Assembly (NCBI GenBank): GCA_963771655.1
Contig: CAVYUG010000009.1
Span: 372,001 to 436,000 of the forward strand
Length of the DNA stretch: 64,000 nucleotides
Source of the DNA: JAWVFM01 sp963771655
GTDB taxonomy: Bacteria > Actinomycetota > Thermoleophilia > Solirubrobacterales > 70-9
Direction: 5' to 3'
This document shows, piece by piece, positions 42,294 through 52,184 of this stretch. The translations under genes and the position numbers were made by a program. The stretch's first letter is position 1. Every line of letters begins with the position of its first letter. Below the pieces are notes generated by a model. The model saw nothing but the letters and a program-made list of their open reading frames with translations. It was not told where the DNA came from and did no database searches.

Positions 42294-43499
42294 ATGCCCG
42301 CCAAGCGCGCCCTCTTCATCTCGTCACCGATCGGGCTCGGCCACGCCCAGCGCGACGTCGCGATCGCGAAGGAGCTCCGCGCGCTCGTACCCGACCTCGA
42401 GATCGACTGGCTGGCGCAGGACCCCGTGACGCGCGTGCTCGCGGATGAGGGCGAGCGCATCCACCCCGCATCCGAGCACCTGGCCAGCGAGTCCGGGCAC
42501 TTCGAGTCGGAGTCGGCCGAGCACGACCTGCAGTGCTTCCAGACCTACCGCCGCATGGACGAGATCCTCGTCGCGAACTTCATGCTCTTCCACGACGTCA
42601 CCAGCGAGAGCGACTACGACCTCTGGATCGCCGACGAGGGCTGGGAGATCGACCACTTCCTCCACGAGCACCCGGAGCTCAAGAAGTCGAACTACGCGTG
42701 GCTCACCGACTTCGTCGGCTTCCTGCCGATGCCCGACGGCGGCGAGCGCGAGGCGTTCCTGACCGCCGACTACAACGCCGAGATGGTCGAGCACATCGAC
42801 GATCACCCGCAGGTGCGCGACCGCGCCATCTTCATCGGCAACCCGGAGGACATCGTCGACGAGCGCCTCGGCCCCGACCTGCCGATGATCCGCGAGTGGA
42901 CGGAACAGCACTTCGACTTCGCCGGGTACGTCACGGGCTTCGACCCCGCCGAGCTGGGCGACCGCGACGCGCTCCGCGACGAGCTCGGGTACGGCGCCGA
43001 CGAGAAGGTCTGCATCGTCACGGTCGGCGGCTCGGGAGTCGGCGAGAGCCTCCTGCGCCGGGTGATCGAGGCACATCCAGCCGCCAAGCGCGCGGTCCCC
43101 GAGCTGCGGATGATCGTGGTCGCCGGGCCGCGAATCGACCCGGACTCGCTGCCCTACCTCGACGGGCTCGAGGTGCGCCCATACGTCCACAACCTCTACC
43201 GGCATCTCGCCGCGTGCGATCTGGCCGTGGAGCAGGGCGGGCTCACCACGTCGATGGAGCTGACGGCCAACCGCCGGCCGTTCATCTACTTCCCGCTCAA
43301 GCACCACTTCGAGCAGAATTTCCACGTCCACCACCGCCTCCAGCGCTACGGCGCCGGCCGCAAGATGGACTACGACGACTCGCCGCCGGACGCGATCGCG
43401 GAGGCGATCACGCAGGAGATAGGCCGTGCGGTCGACTACGCGCCCGTCGAGACCGACGGCGCGCGCCGCGCGGCCGAGCGGCTGGCCGAAATGGTGTGA
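42294..43499 (+). CDS. Glycosyltransferase (GT1/GT28-like)
   Basis: 401 residues, GT-B fold. The N-terminal half starts FISSPIGLGHAQRDVAIAKEL; the C-terminal half has VGGSGVGESLLRRVI and the donor-site segment DLAVEQGGLTTSMELTANRR and PFIYFPLKHHFEQNF, close to UGT/MurG-type enzymes. It follows hydrolase copy 1 without a gap and overlaps hydrolase copy 2 by 4 bp, so a single operon is certain by layout. It may glycosylate a small molecule acted on by the hydrolases. Confidence 0.87.
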   Translation: MPAKRALFISSPIGLGHAQRDVAIAKELRALVPDLEIDWLAQDPVTRVLADEGERIHPASEHLASESGHFESESAEHDLQCFQTYRRMDEILVANFMLFHDVTSESDYDLWIADEGWEIDHFLHEHPELKKSNYAWLTDFVGFLPMPDGGEREAFLTADYNAEMVEHIDDHPQVRDRAIFIGNPEDIVDERLGPDLPMIREWTEQHFDFAGYVTGFDPAELGDRDALRDELGYGADEKVCIVTVGGSGVGESLLRRVIEAHPAAKRAVPELRMIVVAGPRIDPDSLPYLDGLEVRPYVHNLYRHLAACDLAVEQGGLTTSMELTANRRPFIYFPLKHHFEQNFHVHHRLQRYGAGRKMDYDDSPPDAIAEAITQEIGRAVDYAPVETDGARRAAERLAEMV

Positions 43500-44408
43500 C
43501 CGTCGGCCTCGACACCCCGGCGCGCCCGGACGAACGCGAGCAGACGCGAGCGCGATATCCGGACCAGACGGGGTTCGTCGAGCGCGACGGCGTGCGCAGC
43601 TTCTACGAGGTCTACGGCGAGGGCGAGCCGACCGTCCTGCTGGTGCCCACGTGGTCGATCGTCCACTCGCGCGTCTGGAAGGGGCAGATCCCCTACCTCG
43701 CCCGCCATTTTCGCGTCGTCACCTTCGACGGGCGCGGCAACGGCCGCTCCGACCGCCCGGCGGATCCGGAGGAATACGCGGAGGAGGAGTTCGCAGGGGA
43801 CATCCAGGCCGTGATGGACGCGACCGGGACCGAGCGGGCGATCCTCGTCTGTCTCTCCCGCGGGATCGAGCGGTCGATGCGGCTCGCCGCCGAGCACCCG
43901 GACCGGGTCGAGGGAGTCGTCGCGCTCGGCCCTGCGATCGCGCTTCCGCCGGCGACGCCGCGAAGCAGCGCCCGCGAGGACTTCACGACGCCGCGGACGG
44001 CGTATGAGGGCTGGGACAAGTGGAACCTGAACTATTGGCGCCGGGACTACGAGGGCTTCCTCGAGTTCTTCTTCTCGAAGGTGTTCACCGAGCCGCACTC
44101 GACGAAGCAGATCGAGGACTCCATCGCGTGGGCGCTCGAGACGGACGCCGAGACGCTGATCGCCACCCAGCTCGCCCCGCGGCTTCCCGACGAGGCGAGC
44201 GTGCGGGCCCTCGCCGGCGCGGATCCGCTGTCCGCTCCTCGTGATCCACGGCACCGCGGACGCCGTCCGCCCGCACGACTCCGGCGCCGCGCTGGCGAAG
44301 ATCGTCGGCGGGCGGCTGGTCTCGCTTCCCGGCGTGGGCCACAGCCCCGGGGCCCGCTACCCGGTCAAGGTCAACCTGCTGATCCGCGAGTTCGTTGAAT
44401 CGGTGTGA
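43496..44408 (+). pseudogene. Alpha/beta hydrolase, cluster copy 2 (frameshifted)
   Basis: The GTG at 43496 overlaps the glycosyltransferase stop by 4 bp. RYPDQTGFVERDGVRSFYEVYG, FDGRGNGRSDRP and VCLSRGIE follow copy 1. At about 44217 one extra base shifts the frame; the expected end (IRCPLLVIHGTADAVRP, GVGHSPGARYP, then TGA 44406-44408) continues in the next frame. With the shift corrected it would have a complete Ser-Asp-His triad. Sequencing error is as likely as mutation. Confidence 0.8.
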
Positions 44409-45304
44409 GGGCCCGCTACCCCGACTAGGAGGGCTTCATCGAGCGCGACGGCGTCCGTGTCGGCTACGAGCTCTGCGAGGGGCGATCGCCGACGGTCCTC
44501 TTCGTGGCGCAGCCGGTGTTCGCCCACGCCCGCTCCCTCAAGGCGCACATCCCCTACCTGTCGCGCCATTTCCGCGTCCTCGTGGTCGAGCCTCGGGGCA
44601 ACGGCCGGTCCGACCGCCCGCGCGACCCGGCGGCCTACGTCTCGGCCGAGCTGGCCGCCGACTGCATCGACGCGATGGACGCCACGGAGACCGAGACGGC
44701 GATCCCGGTGTCGTGGTCGCCGCGCGCGCTGGTCACCCTCCGCCTCGCCACCGAGCACGCCGACCGGACCGACGCCGCCGTCTTCGTGACGCCCCAGCTA
44801 TGGCCGAACGAATGGTGGTCGAAGCCGTACCTGGGCGGCCCGAAGGACACCTACGCCGACGACGAGGTCTTCAACCCCCACTACATGCGCAGCGACTGGC
44901 ACGGCTTCCTCGAGCGATGGGGCACCAAGATCTTCCGCAATCCGCACTCGACGAAGCAGATCGAGGACTTCGTCGAGTACGGGCTCTGCACCGACGGCGA
45001 GACGTTCGTAGCCTCGCTCAGGGGAACCGATCTAACGACGCGCTCCGAGGCGCTCGAGCGGGCGCGGACCGTCCGCTGCCCGACGCTCGTGCTCCAAAAC
45101 GGCGGCGGATCGATGGGCCCGAAGGACACGAGCGAGCCTCTCGCCGAGGCTATGGGCGGGCGCCTTCACACCTTCGAGGGGCTCGGCCCGGCCGTGGGCA
45201 CCCGGTGGCCGGTGATCTTCAACATCGTCCTGCGCGGATTCCTAGAGGAGGTCCGCGCCGGGACGGCGCGGACGCCCGAGCGCCGCGTCGTTACGCGCAG
45301 CTGA
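44405..45304 (+). pseudogene. Alpha/beta hydrolase, cluster copy 3 (amber codon, no catalytic His)
   Basis: The GTG at 44405 overlaps the end of copy 2. The frame reads RARYPD, TAG, EGFIERDGVR: the amber codon at 44426-44428 stands where the paralogues have Gln, one base from CAG. The rest is open (RGNGRSDRP, SWSPRAL, RCPTLVLQNGGG). Where copies 1 and 2 have GIGH and GVGH this copy has GLGPAVG, so the His is missing. Likely inactive as a hydrolase; perhaps a decaying copy. It overlaps the convergent lipase gene by 14 bp. Confidence 0.75.
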
Positions 45305-46169
45305 CCGGCTTCGCGTGCCGCGGGTCGAGCGCGTTCAGCACGATCTGCACGACCACCGGGTCGAACGCCTCGGCGACGTGCTCGGAGAGGTCGGCCGGGC
45401 AGACGTCCTGCAGCACGTGGTTGGTCGCGTTCGGCGCGTCGAGGATTCCGCTCGTGTACGGGACGACGAGCTCGTCGTAGCGCGTCGGAATCGTCGTGTA
45501 GGCGACGCCGGGCACGGCCGCCCCGCCCTTGTTCAGCTTCCTCACCATGTCCGAGCTCGCGAGGAACTGCGGGCAGGAGGCGCAGAAGTTCGAGAACGCC
45601 TCGATGACCCCCTGCGAGAGCCCGAACCCGGCGAGGATCTCGCTCAGGCTCGAGACGCCGTAGAGCGTCGTCCCTTTGTAGAGCGGAGTCATCGCCACGT
45701 ACCGGCGGACGTACTTGGCGCCGCCGAGGTACTTGAGCCAGTACTCGGGCATGAACGTGCCCTCCGAGTGGCCGACCAGGTCGACCTTCTTCGCGCCCGT
45801 CTCCCGCAGCACTCGCTTCACGAACCGGTTCAGCTCGTGGGCGCTGCGCTGGATCGGGAGCACGCCGCCGGCGTACTGGAACCGCGGGTCGACCCCGTAG
45901 GTGAGCGCGAAGACGCAGTAGCCGTGCTTCGCGAGGATCGGCGAGATGTAGCCCCAGTTCTCGCCCATCGTCGCCCCCAGGCCGTGCACGAGGACGAGCG
46001 GGTTCGGGTGCGCCTTCGTCAGCTTGCAGGAGAAGTCGTTGGCGCCCGGCGGCGGATTGGTGAGGCTCATCTCGGCCGAGGCGGACGGGCTCGCGATCGC
46101 GAGAAACATCGCCGCGGCGAGCAGCGCGAGAACGAGCGTCTTCCTACCCCGGTTGACCACCGGCCCCAA
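45291..46169 (-). CDS. Secreted lipase (EstA/lipase class 2-like)
   Basis: 292 residues. A signal peptide (LVLALLAAAMFLAIASPSASA) precedes a lipase core: LVHGLGATMGENW oxyanion loop, nucleophile in VGHSEGTFMPEYW, and Asp/His candidates in DELVVPYTSG and DLSEHVAEAFD. Similar to Streptomyces and Bacillus-type secreted triacylglycerol lipases. Probably extracellular. It converges with hydrolase copy 3. Confidence 0.88.
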   Translation of the reverse strand: MGPVVNRGRKTLVLALLAAAMFLAIASPSASAEMSLTNPPPGANDFSCKLTKAHPNPLVLVHGLGATMGENWGYISPILAKHGYCVFALTYGVDPRFQYAGGVLPIQRSAHELNRFVKRVLRETGAKKVDLVGHSEGTFMPEYWLKYLGGAKYVRRYVAMTPLYKGTTLYGVSSLSEILAGFGLSQGVIEAFSNFCASCPQFLASSDMVRKLNKGGAAVPGVAYTTIPTRYDELVVPYTSGILDAPNATNHVLQDVCPADLSEHVAEAFDPVVVQIVLNALDPRHAKPVSCA

Positions 46170-46213
46170 GGGTAGACGCGCCGAGCGATGCGGGCGCCGG
46201 ACATACTCCCGGC

Positions 46214-47053
46214 ATGACGAGGTTCACCGAGCTCGTGGGTTGCGAGCTGCCGGTCCAGCTCGCGGCGATGGGGAGCGTCGGAACTCCGGAGCTCGCCGGC
46301 GCCGTGGTTGCCGCGGGGGGGTGCGGGATGGTGCCGATGGGCGCCGAGCCCGTCGCTGGCGCCTGCGGGGCGAACTTCCTGATGCCGTTCGAGCCGCCGC
46401 TCGAGCTGATCGTCGATGCGGCCGGCAGGTGCCGCATCGTCGAGTGCTTCTACGCCGACCCCAGTCGCGACGTCGTGGATGCCGCGCACGGGGCCGGAGC
46501 CCTCGCCGGCTGGCAGGTCGGCTCGGCCGCGGAGGCGCGCTGCGCCGAGGAGGCCGGGTGCGACTACGTCGTGGCGCAGGGCACCGAGGCCGGCGGGCAC
46601 GTCCGCGGCCGCGACCCGCTCGACGAGATACTCCCCGCGACCCTGGCGGCGGTGAAGGTTCCGGTCGTCGCGGCCGGCGGCATCGTGACGGCCGACCGCG
46701 TGGCGGAGCTCGTCCGCGGTGGCGCCGACGCCGTCCGCGTCGGGACGCGGTTCATCCCCTGCCCCGAGTCGGGCGCGCACCCCGCGTACGTCGAGCGACT
46801 GCTCGCCGCCGCCGAGGGCGACACCGAGCTCACGACGTGGTTCGGCGAAGGCTGGGAGGACGCGCCTCATCGCGTCCTCGGCTCGGCGCTCGAGGCCGCG
46901 CGGCAGAGCGGCTGGCGCTCCGTGATCCCGCCCGCTCGGGACGAGGAGCGCGACGTCGGCGACATGGCGCTCTACGCCGGAGCCGGAGTCGGCGAGGTCG
47001 CCGCGGTCGAGCCGGCGGCCGAAGTCGTCGCCGATCTCGTCCGCCTTCTCTGA
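46214..47053 (+). CDS. Nitronate monooxygenase family (FMN TIM barrel)
   Basis: 279 residues. QLAAMGSVGTPELAGAVVAAGG near the start, QGTEAGGHVRG (the FMN and active-site His region) and VPVVAAGGIVTADRVAELVRGGADAVRVGTRF follow the nitronate monooxygenase/enoyl-reductase-like flavoprotein family. The His in GGH is the proposed base. It could oxidise nitroalkanes or act on other substrates. Single gene, plus strand. Confidence 0.87.
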   Translation: MTRFTELVGCELPVQLAAMGSVGTPELAGAVVAAGGCGMVPMGAEPVAGACGANFLMPFEPPLELIVDAAGRCRIVECFYADPSRDVVDAAHGAGALAGWQVGSAAEARCAEEAGCDYVVAQGTEAGGHVRGRDPLDEILPATLAAVKVPVVAAGGIVTADRVAELVRGGADAVRVGTRFIPCPESGAHPAYVERLLAAAEGDTELTTWFGEGWEDAPHRVLGSALEAARQSGWRSVIPPARDEERDVGDMALYAGAGVGEVAAVEPAAEVVADLVRLL

Positions 47054-47116
47054 GCGGTACTTCGACGCAGAAGATGCGTCGTCACGGACCAGAACCGCCG
47101 CCGCCGCGGTGGGAGC

Positions 47117-47152
47117 GTTGACCCCGTCAAGCAAGACCGATAGGGGGTCAAC
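47117..47152 (+). promoter_or_regulatory. Inverted repeat covering the methyltransferase ribosome site
   Basis: gttgacccc (47117-47125) and its exact complement ggggtcaac (47144-47152), 18-nt loop. The right arm lies 2 bp before ATG 47155 and includes the AGGGGGT ribosome site. It could be a protein operator or an RNA hairpin that hides the start. Confidence 0.6.
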
Positions 47153-47154
47153 AG

Positions 47155-48225
47155 ATGGCAACAACAACGACGATCGATGAGGCGAAGCTCGAGGCCTTCA
47201 TGGGCCAGGCCGTCACCGACATGGGCGCGATCATCAGCGCCCCGCTGTTTCTGATCGGCGAGAAGCTCGGCCTCTACAAGGCCATGGCGCACGCCGGGCC
47301 GCTCACCTCGGAGCAGGTGGCCGAGCGCGCCGGCGCGGCCGAGCGCTACGTGCGCGAGTGGCTGCGAAACCAGGCCGCGGGTGGCTACGTCACCTACGAC
47401 CCGGACGCGGACACCTACGAGCTGCCCGACGAGCAGGCGCTCGCGCTCGCCGACGAGGACAGCCCGTTCTACATCCTCGGCGCCTACGAGCTGATCGCCT
47501 CGCTCTACGCCGACGAGGACAGGCTCCGCGAGGCGTTCCGCGGCGGCGAGGGCGTCGGCTGGCACGAGCACGACCATCGGCTCTTCCGCGGCACCGAGCG
47601 GTTCTTCCGCCCGGGCTACCGAGGGCACCTGGTGGCCGAGTGGCTGCCGGCGCTGGACGGCGTGGTGGAGAAGCTCGAGCGCGGCGCGACCGTCGCCGAC
47701 GTCGGCTGCGGCCATGGCGCCTCAACGATCATCCTGGCCGAGGCGTTCCCGAACTCCGAGTTCTACGGGTTCGACTACCACGAGGCCTCGATCGAGGCGG
47801 CCCGCGAGGCCGCGAAGGAGGCGGGCGTGGACGACCGCATCACGTTCGCGGTCGCCTCGGCGAAGGACTACCCGGGCACCGACTACGACCTCGTGTGCGT
47901 GTTCGACTGCCTCCACGACATGGGCGACCCGGTCGGCGCCTCGGCGCACGTCAGGGAGACCCTGGCCGACGACGGCACCTGGATGGTCGTCGAGCCGTAT
48001 GCGAACGACGCGGTCGAGGAGAACCTGAACCCGGTCGGCCGCGTGTTCTACGGCGCCTCGACGGTGATCTGCACGCCCGCCTCGCTCGACCAGGAGGTCG
48101 GCCTGGCGCTCGGCGCGCAGGCGGGCGAGGCTCGCCTGGCCGAGGTCATCACCGAGGGCGGCTTCTCGACCGTCCGCAGGGCGACCGAGACGCCCTTCAA
48201 CCTCATCCTCGAGGCGCGGCCGTAG
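47155..48225 (+). CDS. Class I SAM-dependent methyltransferase
   Basis: 356 residues. An N-terminal winged-helix dimerisation domain (LTSEQVAERAGAAERYVREWL) precedes a Rossmann fold with VADVGCGHGASTIIL (SAM motif I), FDYHEASIEAA (motif II) and VCVFDCLHDMGDP (post-I/III). This is the Rv2258c-like class, substrates unknown. The leader contains a perfect inverted repeat that would occlude the ribosome site. The 3' end overlaps the convergent cyclase/ATPase gene by 23 bp. Confidence 0.88.
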   Translation: MATTTTIDEAKLEAFMGQAVTDMGAIISAPLFLIGEKLGLYKAMAHAGPLTSEQVAERAGAAERYVREWLRNQAAGGYVTYDPDADTYELPDEQALALADEDSPFYILGAYELIASLYADEDRLREAFRGGEGVGWHEHDHRLFRGTERFFRPGYRGHLVAEWLPALDGVVEKLERGATVADVGCGHGASTIILAEAFPNSEFYGFDYHEASIEAAREAAKEAGVDDRITFAVASAKDYPGTDYDLVCVFDCLHDMGDPVGASAHVRETLADDGTWMVVEPYANDAVEENLNPVGRVFYGASTVICTPASLDQEVGLALGAQAGEARLAEVITEGGFSTVRRATETPFNLILEARP

Positions 48226-51200
48226 CCTCGTCGATCACGCTCGTCGCGGAGCGAAGCGCCTCGATCCAGCCGCTTCGCTCCGCGGCGGCGGCGATCGGCT
48301 CGAGCAGCTCGATCGCCCGCTGGCGCTCGCCCAAAGCCAGGTCGGCGCGGGCGGCCGCGACGTAGGCGTGGGCGCCGAAGAGCCAGGCGCGGCCGACGGG
48401 CACGCTCACGCCGGCGAATAGCCCGCCGGCGTCGTCCCGCAGCCCCGACGCGGCGTCGAGCTCTCCCAGGTCGGCGCGCGCCCAGGCCAGTAGCGCCGTG
48501 CAGCGGAGGATCTGCGCCGGCGCGCGGCCGGCGCGAGCAACGTCGAGGCCGGCCTCGAGCGTCTCGGCCGCCCGCGCGGCGTCGCCCGCCTCGAGCAGCG
48601 TCCACCCCAGGCTCGCATGGGTCCACGCCGACCACTCGACGGTCTCGGCGGCCGGCGCGAGCTCAACCGCCTCGTGCCCGTACTCGAGCGCCCGCTCGTA
48701 GTCCCCGCGGCTCCGGTAGGCCCAGCACAGCGCGTCGACGAACAGCGCCTCCTGGAAGCGGGCGCGCATCTTCCGCGTCAGCTCGAGCGCCTCCTCGAAC
48801 AGGGCGATCGCGGCGTCATGGTCACCGCGCGCGAGCGGGACGAAGCCCGATTCGAGGAGCACCCAGGTGAGGTAGTAGGACGTCTCGCGGGGAGCCTCGT
48901 CGAACTGCGCCTCCAGCATGGCGCGCAGTCGCGTCGTCAGCGCCTCCAGGCGCTCGATGTCCCCGGTCTGAAGCGCCACGAGCTTCTGCGCGTCGAGGGC
49001 GAGCGCCACCACGAGGTCGTCGCCGTCCGCCTCCGCCAGCCTCAGCGCCTCCTCCGCCATCTCCGCCGCGCGATCGAAGCGAAGCTGGTTTACGTGCTGG
49101 ATCGCGAGCCGCGAGAGCACGTTCACCCGCGCCGGTCCCGGCACCGCGGCGCTCTTCTCCGCGATCTCCTCCATCAGCTCGGTCGCCTTCGTGAAATCGA
49201 TCGCGCGCCAGTAGCTCGCCAGGTCGAGCGCCGCCTGGGCGTGGGTCTCGGCATCGCCGTACCTCTCGGCGGCGGCCGCGGCCCGCTCGAGGTCGGCGCG
49301 CGCGGGCTCGAGGTCGCCGACGGTGAAGCGGTTGCGTCCTCGATCCGCCACCAGCTCGCGGACCAGGGCGTCGCTCTCGTCGAGCCCGAGCTCGGACGCC
49401 GCGTCGAGGGCCGCGCCATAGTGCTCGCTCGCCTCCTCGAGCGCGTAGACCCGCTCAGCGGCCTTCGCCGCGCGGCGGTGGTAGTCGATGGCGGCCCGAT
49501 GGTCTCCCGCGGAGGCCGCGTGGTGCGCCGCCATGCCGGCGAACTCGTCGAGCCGGTCCGCGTAGATCGCCTCGATGGCGGTCAGCGCCGCGGCGTGCAG
49601 CTCCTGGCGGCGGCGCCTCAGGAGCCCGCGGTAGGCGGCCTCCTGGATCAGCGTGTGCGTGAAGGCGACGAACGGCACCGGCCACCGGGCGGCGTCGCGC
49701 AGGAGCTCGGCCGACTGGAGCTCACGCAGCGGCTCCTCGAGGCCGTGGGCTCGTGAGACGGCCTCCAGCAGCGGCACCGGGAACTGGCGTCCGAGCACCG
49801 CCGCCACGCCCACGAGCTCCTGGGCCGGTGGGCTCAGCCGGTCGATCCGGGCGAGCACCACCTTCTCGACGGTCTCCGGGATGTCGACCGGCACCTCGCG
49901 GTCGAACTGCCAGTCGCCGTTCGCGCGGCGAAGCGAGCCGGAATCCACCATCGAGCGCACCAGCTCCTCGAGGTAGAACGGATTGCCCTCGGCGCGGTCG
50001 AGCAGGCGACGCTCGAGCTCCGCGGGCAGCGTGCCGGCGCCGACCAGCGCGCCGAGCAGCTCGCTGCCGCGATCGCCGCCCAGCCGCTCGAGCGCGATCT
50101 CGCGCGCCCGATGCGGCAGCGTGCGCAGGGCGCCCTCGCGCAGCTCCCACGCCGGGTGCTCGCGCTCGGGGCGCATGTTCACGACGAGCAGCACCGGCGC
50201 CCGCTCGGCCAGCTCGAGCAGGCGCTCGATCAGGGCCAGCGACGAGGCGTCGGCCCAGTGGAGGTCGTCGAGCGCGATGGCGAGCGGTCCCTCGGCCGCG
50301 AGGAGATCGAGCGCCTCCGCGACACCGTCGCGGATCCGTTGCTGCGCCGCCTCGGCCGGCATCGTCGCCGACCCCTCCCCCTCGCCCCGCGCTAGCCCCA
50401 GCGCGGCCTCGAGCGCCGGCCGCAGCTCATCGGCGCGGTCGGGCGCGAGCCGCGCGAGCTCGGAGGCGAGCGCCGGCCGCACCCGCTCCTGGCTCGCGCC
50501 CGCGAGCCACTCGCGAAGCAGGGTGCGAAACGGCCAGTACGGAAGCGACTCGCCGTAGGAGACGCAGCGGCCCTCGAGCCACCGCGGCTCACCGCCCGGC
50601 GAGGAGCCCGACTCGAAGCGCTCGCGGATCTCGGCCACGAGGCGCGACTTGCCCACCCCCGCCTCGCCGGTGACGATGAGGATCCGGCCCGACCCGTCGA
50701 GCACCTCGTCGACCGGCTCGAGGGCCGCGGCCAGCTCCGACTCACGGCCGACGAGCGCAGCGCGAACGGCGCCCGCGCTCGCCCCGGCGGCGCGCTGCGC
50801 GCGCACGGGCCACGCCTCCACCTCCCCCGCCTTGCCCTTCAGCGTCAGCGAGCGGGGCTCGCCGAACTCGAAGCGCTCGGCGGCCAGCTCGTGGGTCCGC
50901 GGCCCGACGAGCACGGTGCCGGGCTCCGCCTCGCCCTGAAGCCTCGCCGCGGTGTTGAGCGCGTCGCCCACGGCGCCGTACTCGAGCTTCGACCCGCCGC
51001 CCACCGGCCCGAGCACCGCGAGCCCGGTCTCGATCCCGACCCGCACGGCGAAGCCCTCCACGTCCCACTCGCGCGCGGCCTCGTCGCGGTAGGCCTCGAT
51101 CGACTCGATGATGCGAAGGCCCGCGAGAACGGCGCGCTCGGGGTCGTCCTCGTGCGCGGTGGGCGCGCCGAACAGCGCCAGGAGGCCGTCGCCCGCGTAC

Positions 51201-51448
51201 TCGAACACCTCGCCGCCGAACGTCTCGACCGACGAGGCCATTCGCGCGACGGCGGCGCCGACGAGCGTCTGGAAGTCCTCCGGGTCGAGACGCTCTCCAA
51301 GGGCGGTCGAGCCGACGACGTCGCTGAAGAGCGCTGTCACGACGCGGCGCGTCTCACGCGCGGGCCCGGCCGTCGCCGCGCCGCAGGACGAGCAGAAGCG
51401 CGCCCCCTCGGTGAGCTCGGCGCCGCAGCTGCCGCATACGAGGCTCAC
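48203..51448 (-). CDS. Zinc-ribbon/class III cyclase/AAA ATPase/TPR regulator
   Basis: 1,081 residues. An N-terminal zinc ribbon (CGSCGAEL...FCSSCG, residues 6-23), a class III nucleotidyl cyclase domain (FSDVVGSTAL with the first metal Asp, FEYAGDGLLALF with the second, GDALNTAARLQ with the Asn/Arg pair), an AAA ATPase (VTGEAGVGKSRLV, ALDDLHWAD as Walker A and B), and C-terminal TPR-like helical repeats to the end. Such proteins are common in actinobacteria; they may make cAMP in response to an unknown signal. No DNA-binding domain is seen at the end. Confidence 0.9.
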   Translation of the reverse strand: MSLVCGSCGAELTEGARFCSSCGAATAGPARETRRVVTALFSDVVGSTALGERLDPEDFQTLVGAAVARMASSVETFGGEVFEYAGDGLLALFGAPTAHEDDPERAVLAGLRIIESIEAYRDEAAREWDVEGFAVRVGIETGLAVLGPVGGGSKLEYGAVGDALNTAARLQGEAEPGTVLVGPRTHELAAERFEFGEPRSLTLKGKAGEVEAWPVRAQRAAGASAGAVRAALVGRESELAAALEPVDEVLDGSGRILIVTGEAGVGKSRLVAEIRERFESGSSPGGEPRWLEGRCVSYGESLPYWPFRTLLREWLAGASQERVRPALASELARLAPDRADELRPALEAALGLARGEGEGSATMPAEAAQQRIRDGVAEALDLLAAEGPLAIALDDLHWADASSLALIERLLELAERAPVLLVVNMRPEREHPAWELREGALRTLPHRAREIALERLGGDRGSELLGALVGAGTLPAELERRLLDRAEGNPFYLEELVRSMVDSGSLRRANGDWQFDREVPVDIPETVEKVVLARIDRLSPPAQELVGVAAVLGRQFPVPLLEAVSRAHGLEEPLRELQSAELLRDAARWPVPFVAFTHTLIQEAAYRGLLRRRRQELHAAALTAIEAIYADRLDEFAGMAAHHAASAGDHRAAIDYHRRAAKAAERVYALEEASEHYGAALDAASELGLDESDALVRELVADRGRNRFTVGDLEPARADLERAAAAAERYGDAETHAQAALDLASYWRAIDFTKATELMEEIAEKSAAVPGPARVNVLSRLAIQHVNQLRFDRAAEMAEEALRLAEADGDDLVVALALDAQKLVALQTGDIERLEALTTRLRAMLEAQFDEAPRETSYYLTWVLLESGFVPLARGDHDAAIALFEEALELTRKMRARFQEALFVDALCWAYRSRGDYERALEYGHEAVELAPAAETVEWSAWTHASLGWTLLEAGDAARAAETLEAGLDVARAGRAPAQILRCTALLAWARADLGELDAASGLRDDAGGLFAGVSVPVGRAWLFGAHAYVAAARADLALGERQRAIELLEPIAAAAERSGWIEALRSATSVIDEATAAPRG

Positions 51449-51533
51449 GGCACGAGTCTAAGGGCGCCGCCTCGCCCGCTGTGTGGAAGATGACGCGGAC
51501 GCGCGCCCGAAGCGGCGGTACGGTGACGGGACC

Positions 51534-52181
51534 GTGCCGGTGACGATCCTCTCCCCGCATCCCGACGACGCGGTCCTCTCGCTGTGGCACGTCCTCGCCG
51601 GGCCCGGCGACGTCGCCGTCGTCAACGTCTTCGCCGGCGAGCCGAGGGCGACGGCCGTCGGCTGGTGGGACTCGATCACGGACGCCAGGGATCCGAGGAA
51701 GCGAATGGCCGAGCGCTGGGAGGAGGACCGCGCGGCCCTCGCCCTCGCGGGCCGCGAGGCCGTGAACCTCGACTTCATCGACGGCCAGTACCGCCCCGGG
51801 GTCCAGCCGCTCGAGCCGCTCATCGTGGCGATCGACGCGACCGCCCCGGAGGGCCCGCTGCTCGCACCGTCGAACATCGCGGGCGATCACCCCGACCACG
51901 CCCTCGTCCGTGCCGCCGCGATGGCGCTGCGCGAGCGCGGCCGCGAGGTCAGCCTCTACGCCGACCTGCCCCACGCCACCCGCAACGGCGTGCCCGATTG
52001 GGCCACCGCATGCGACGGCGCGGTGGATCCAGAGGTCCACGAGCTCGACCCCGAGGCCGAGGGGCGAAAGCGCGAGGCCGTCGGCGCGTACGCGAGTCAG
52101 CTCTCGGCGCTGGAGCGGATGTTCGAGCTCGCCGAGCACCCCGAGCGCCTGCGCTACGAGGTCGTCTGGTCGCTTCCCTGA
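51534..52181 (+). CDS. PIG-L-family deacetylase
   Basis: 215 residues from GTG 51534 (VPVTILSPHPDDAVLS). The PHPDD motif gives two metal ligands and the catalytic Asp; the third ligand lies in GDHPDHALVRA. Members remove N-acetyl groups from GlcNAc-containing small molecules, as in mycothiol or antibiotic biosynthesis. An upstream GTG at 51483 would add 17 charged residues. The stop is 3 bp from the convergent flavoprotein gene end. Confidence 0.88.
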   Translation: MPVTILSPHPDDAVLSLWHVLAGPGDVAVVNVFAGEPRATAVGWWDSITDARDPRKRMAERWEEDRAALALAGREAVNLDFIDGQYRPGVQPLEPLIVAIDATAPEGPLLAPSNIAGDHPDHALVRAAAMALRERGREVSLYADLPHATRNGVPDWATACDGAVDPEVHELDPEAEGRKREAVGAYASQLSALERMFELAEHPERLRYEVVWSLP

Positions 52182-52184
52182 CGG

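Noticed and set aside
42533..44398. A 621-codon plus-strand frame joining glycosyltransferase and hydrolase regions
   Set aside because: Its first 320 codons are a shadow of the glycosyltransferase; only the part from 43496 matches the hydrolase family.
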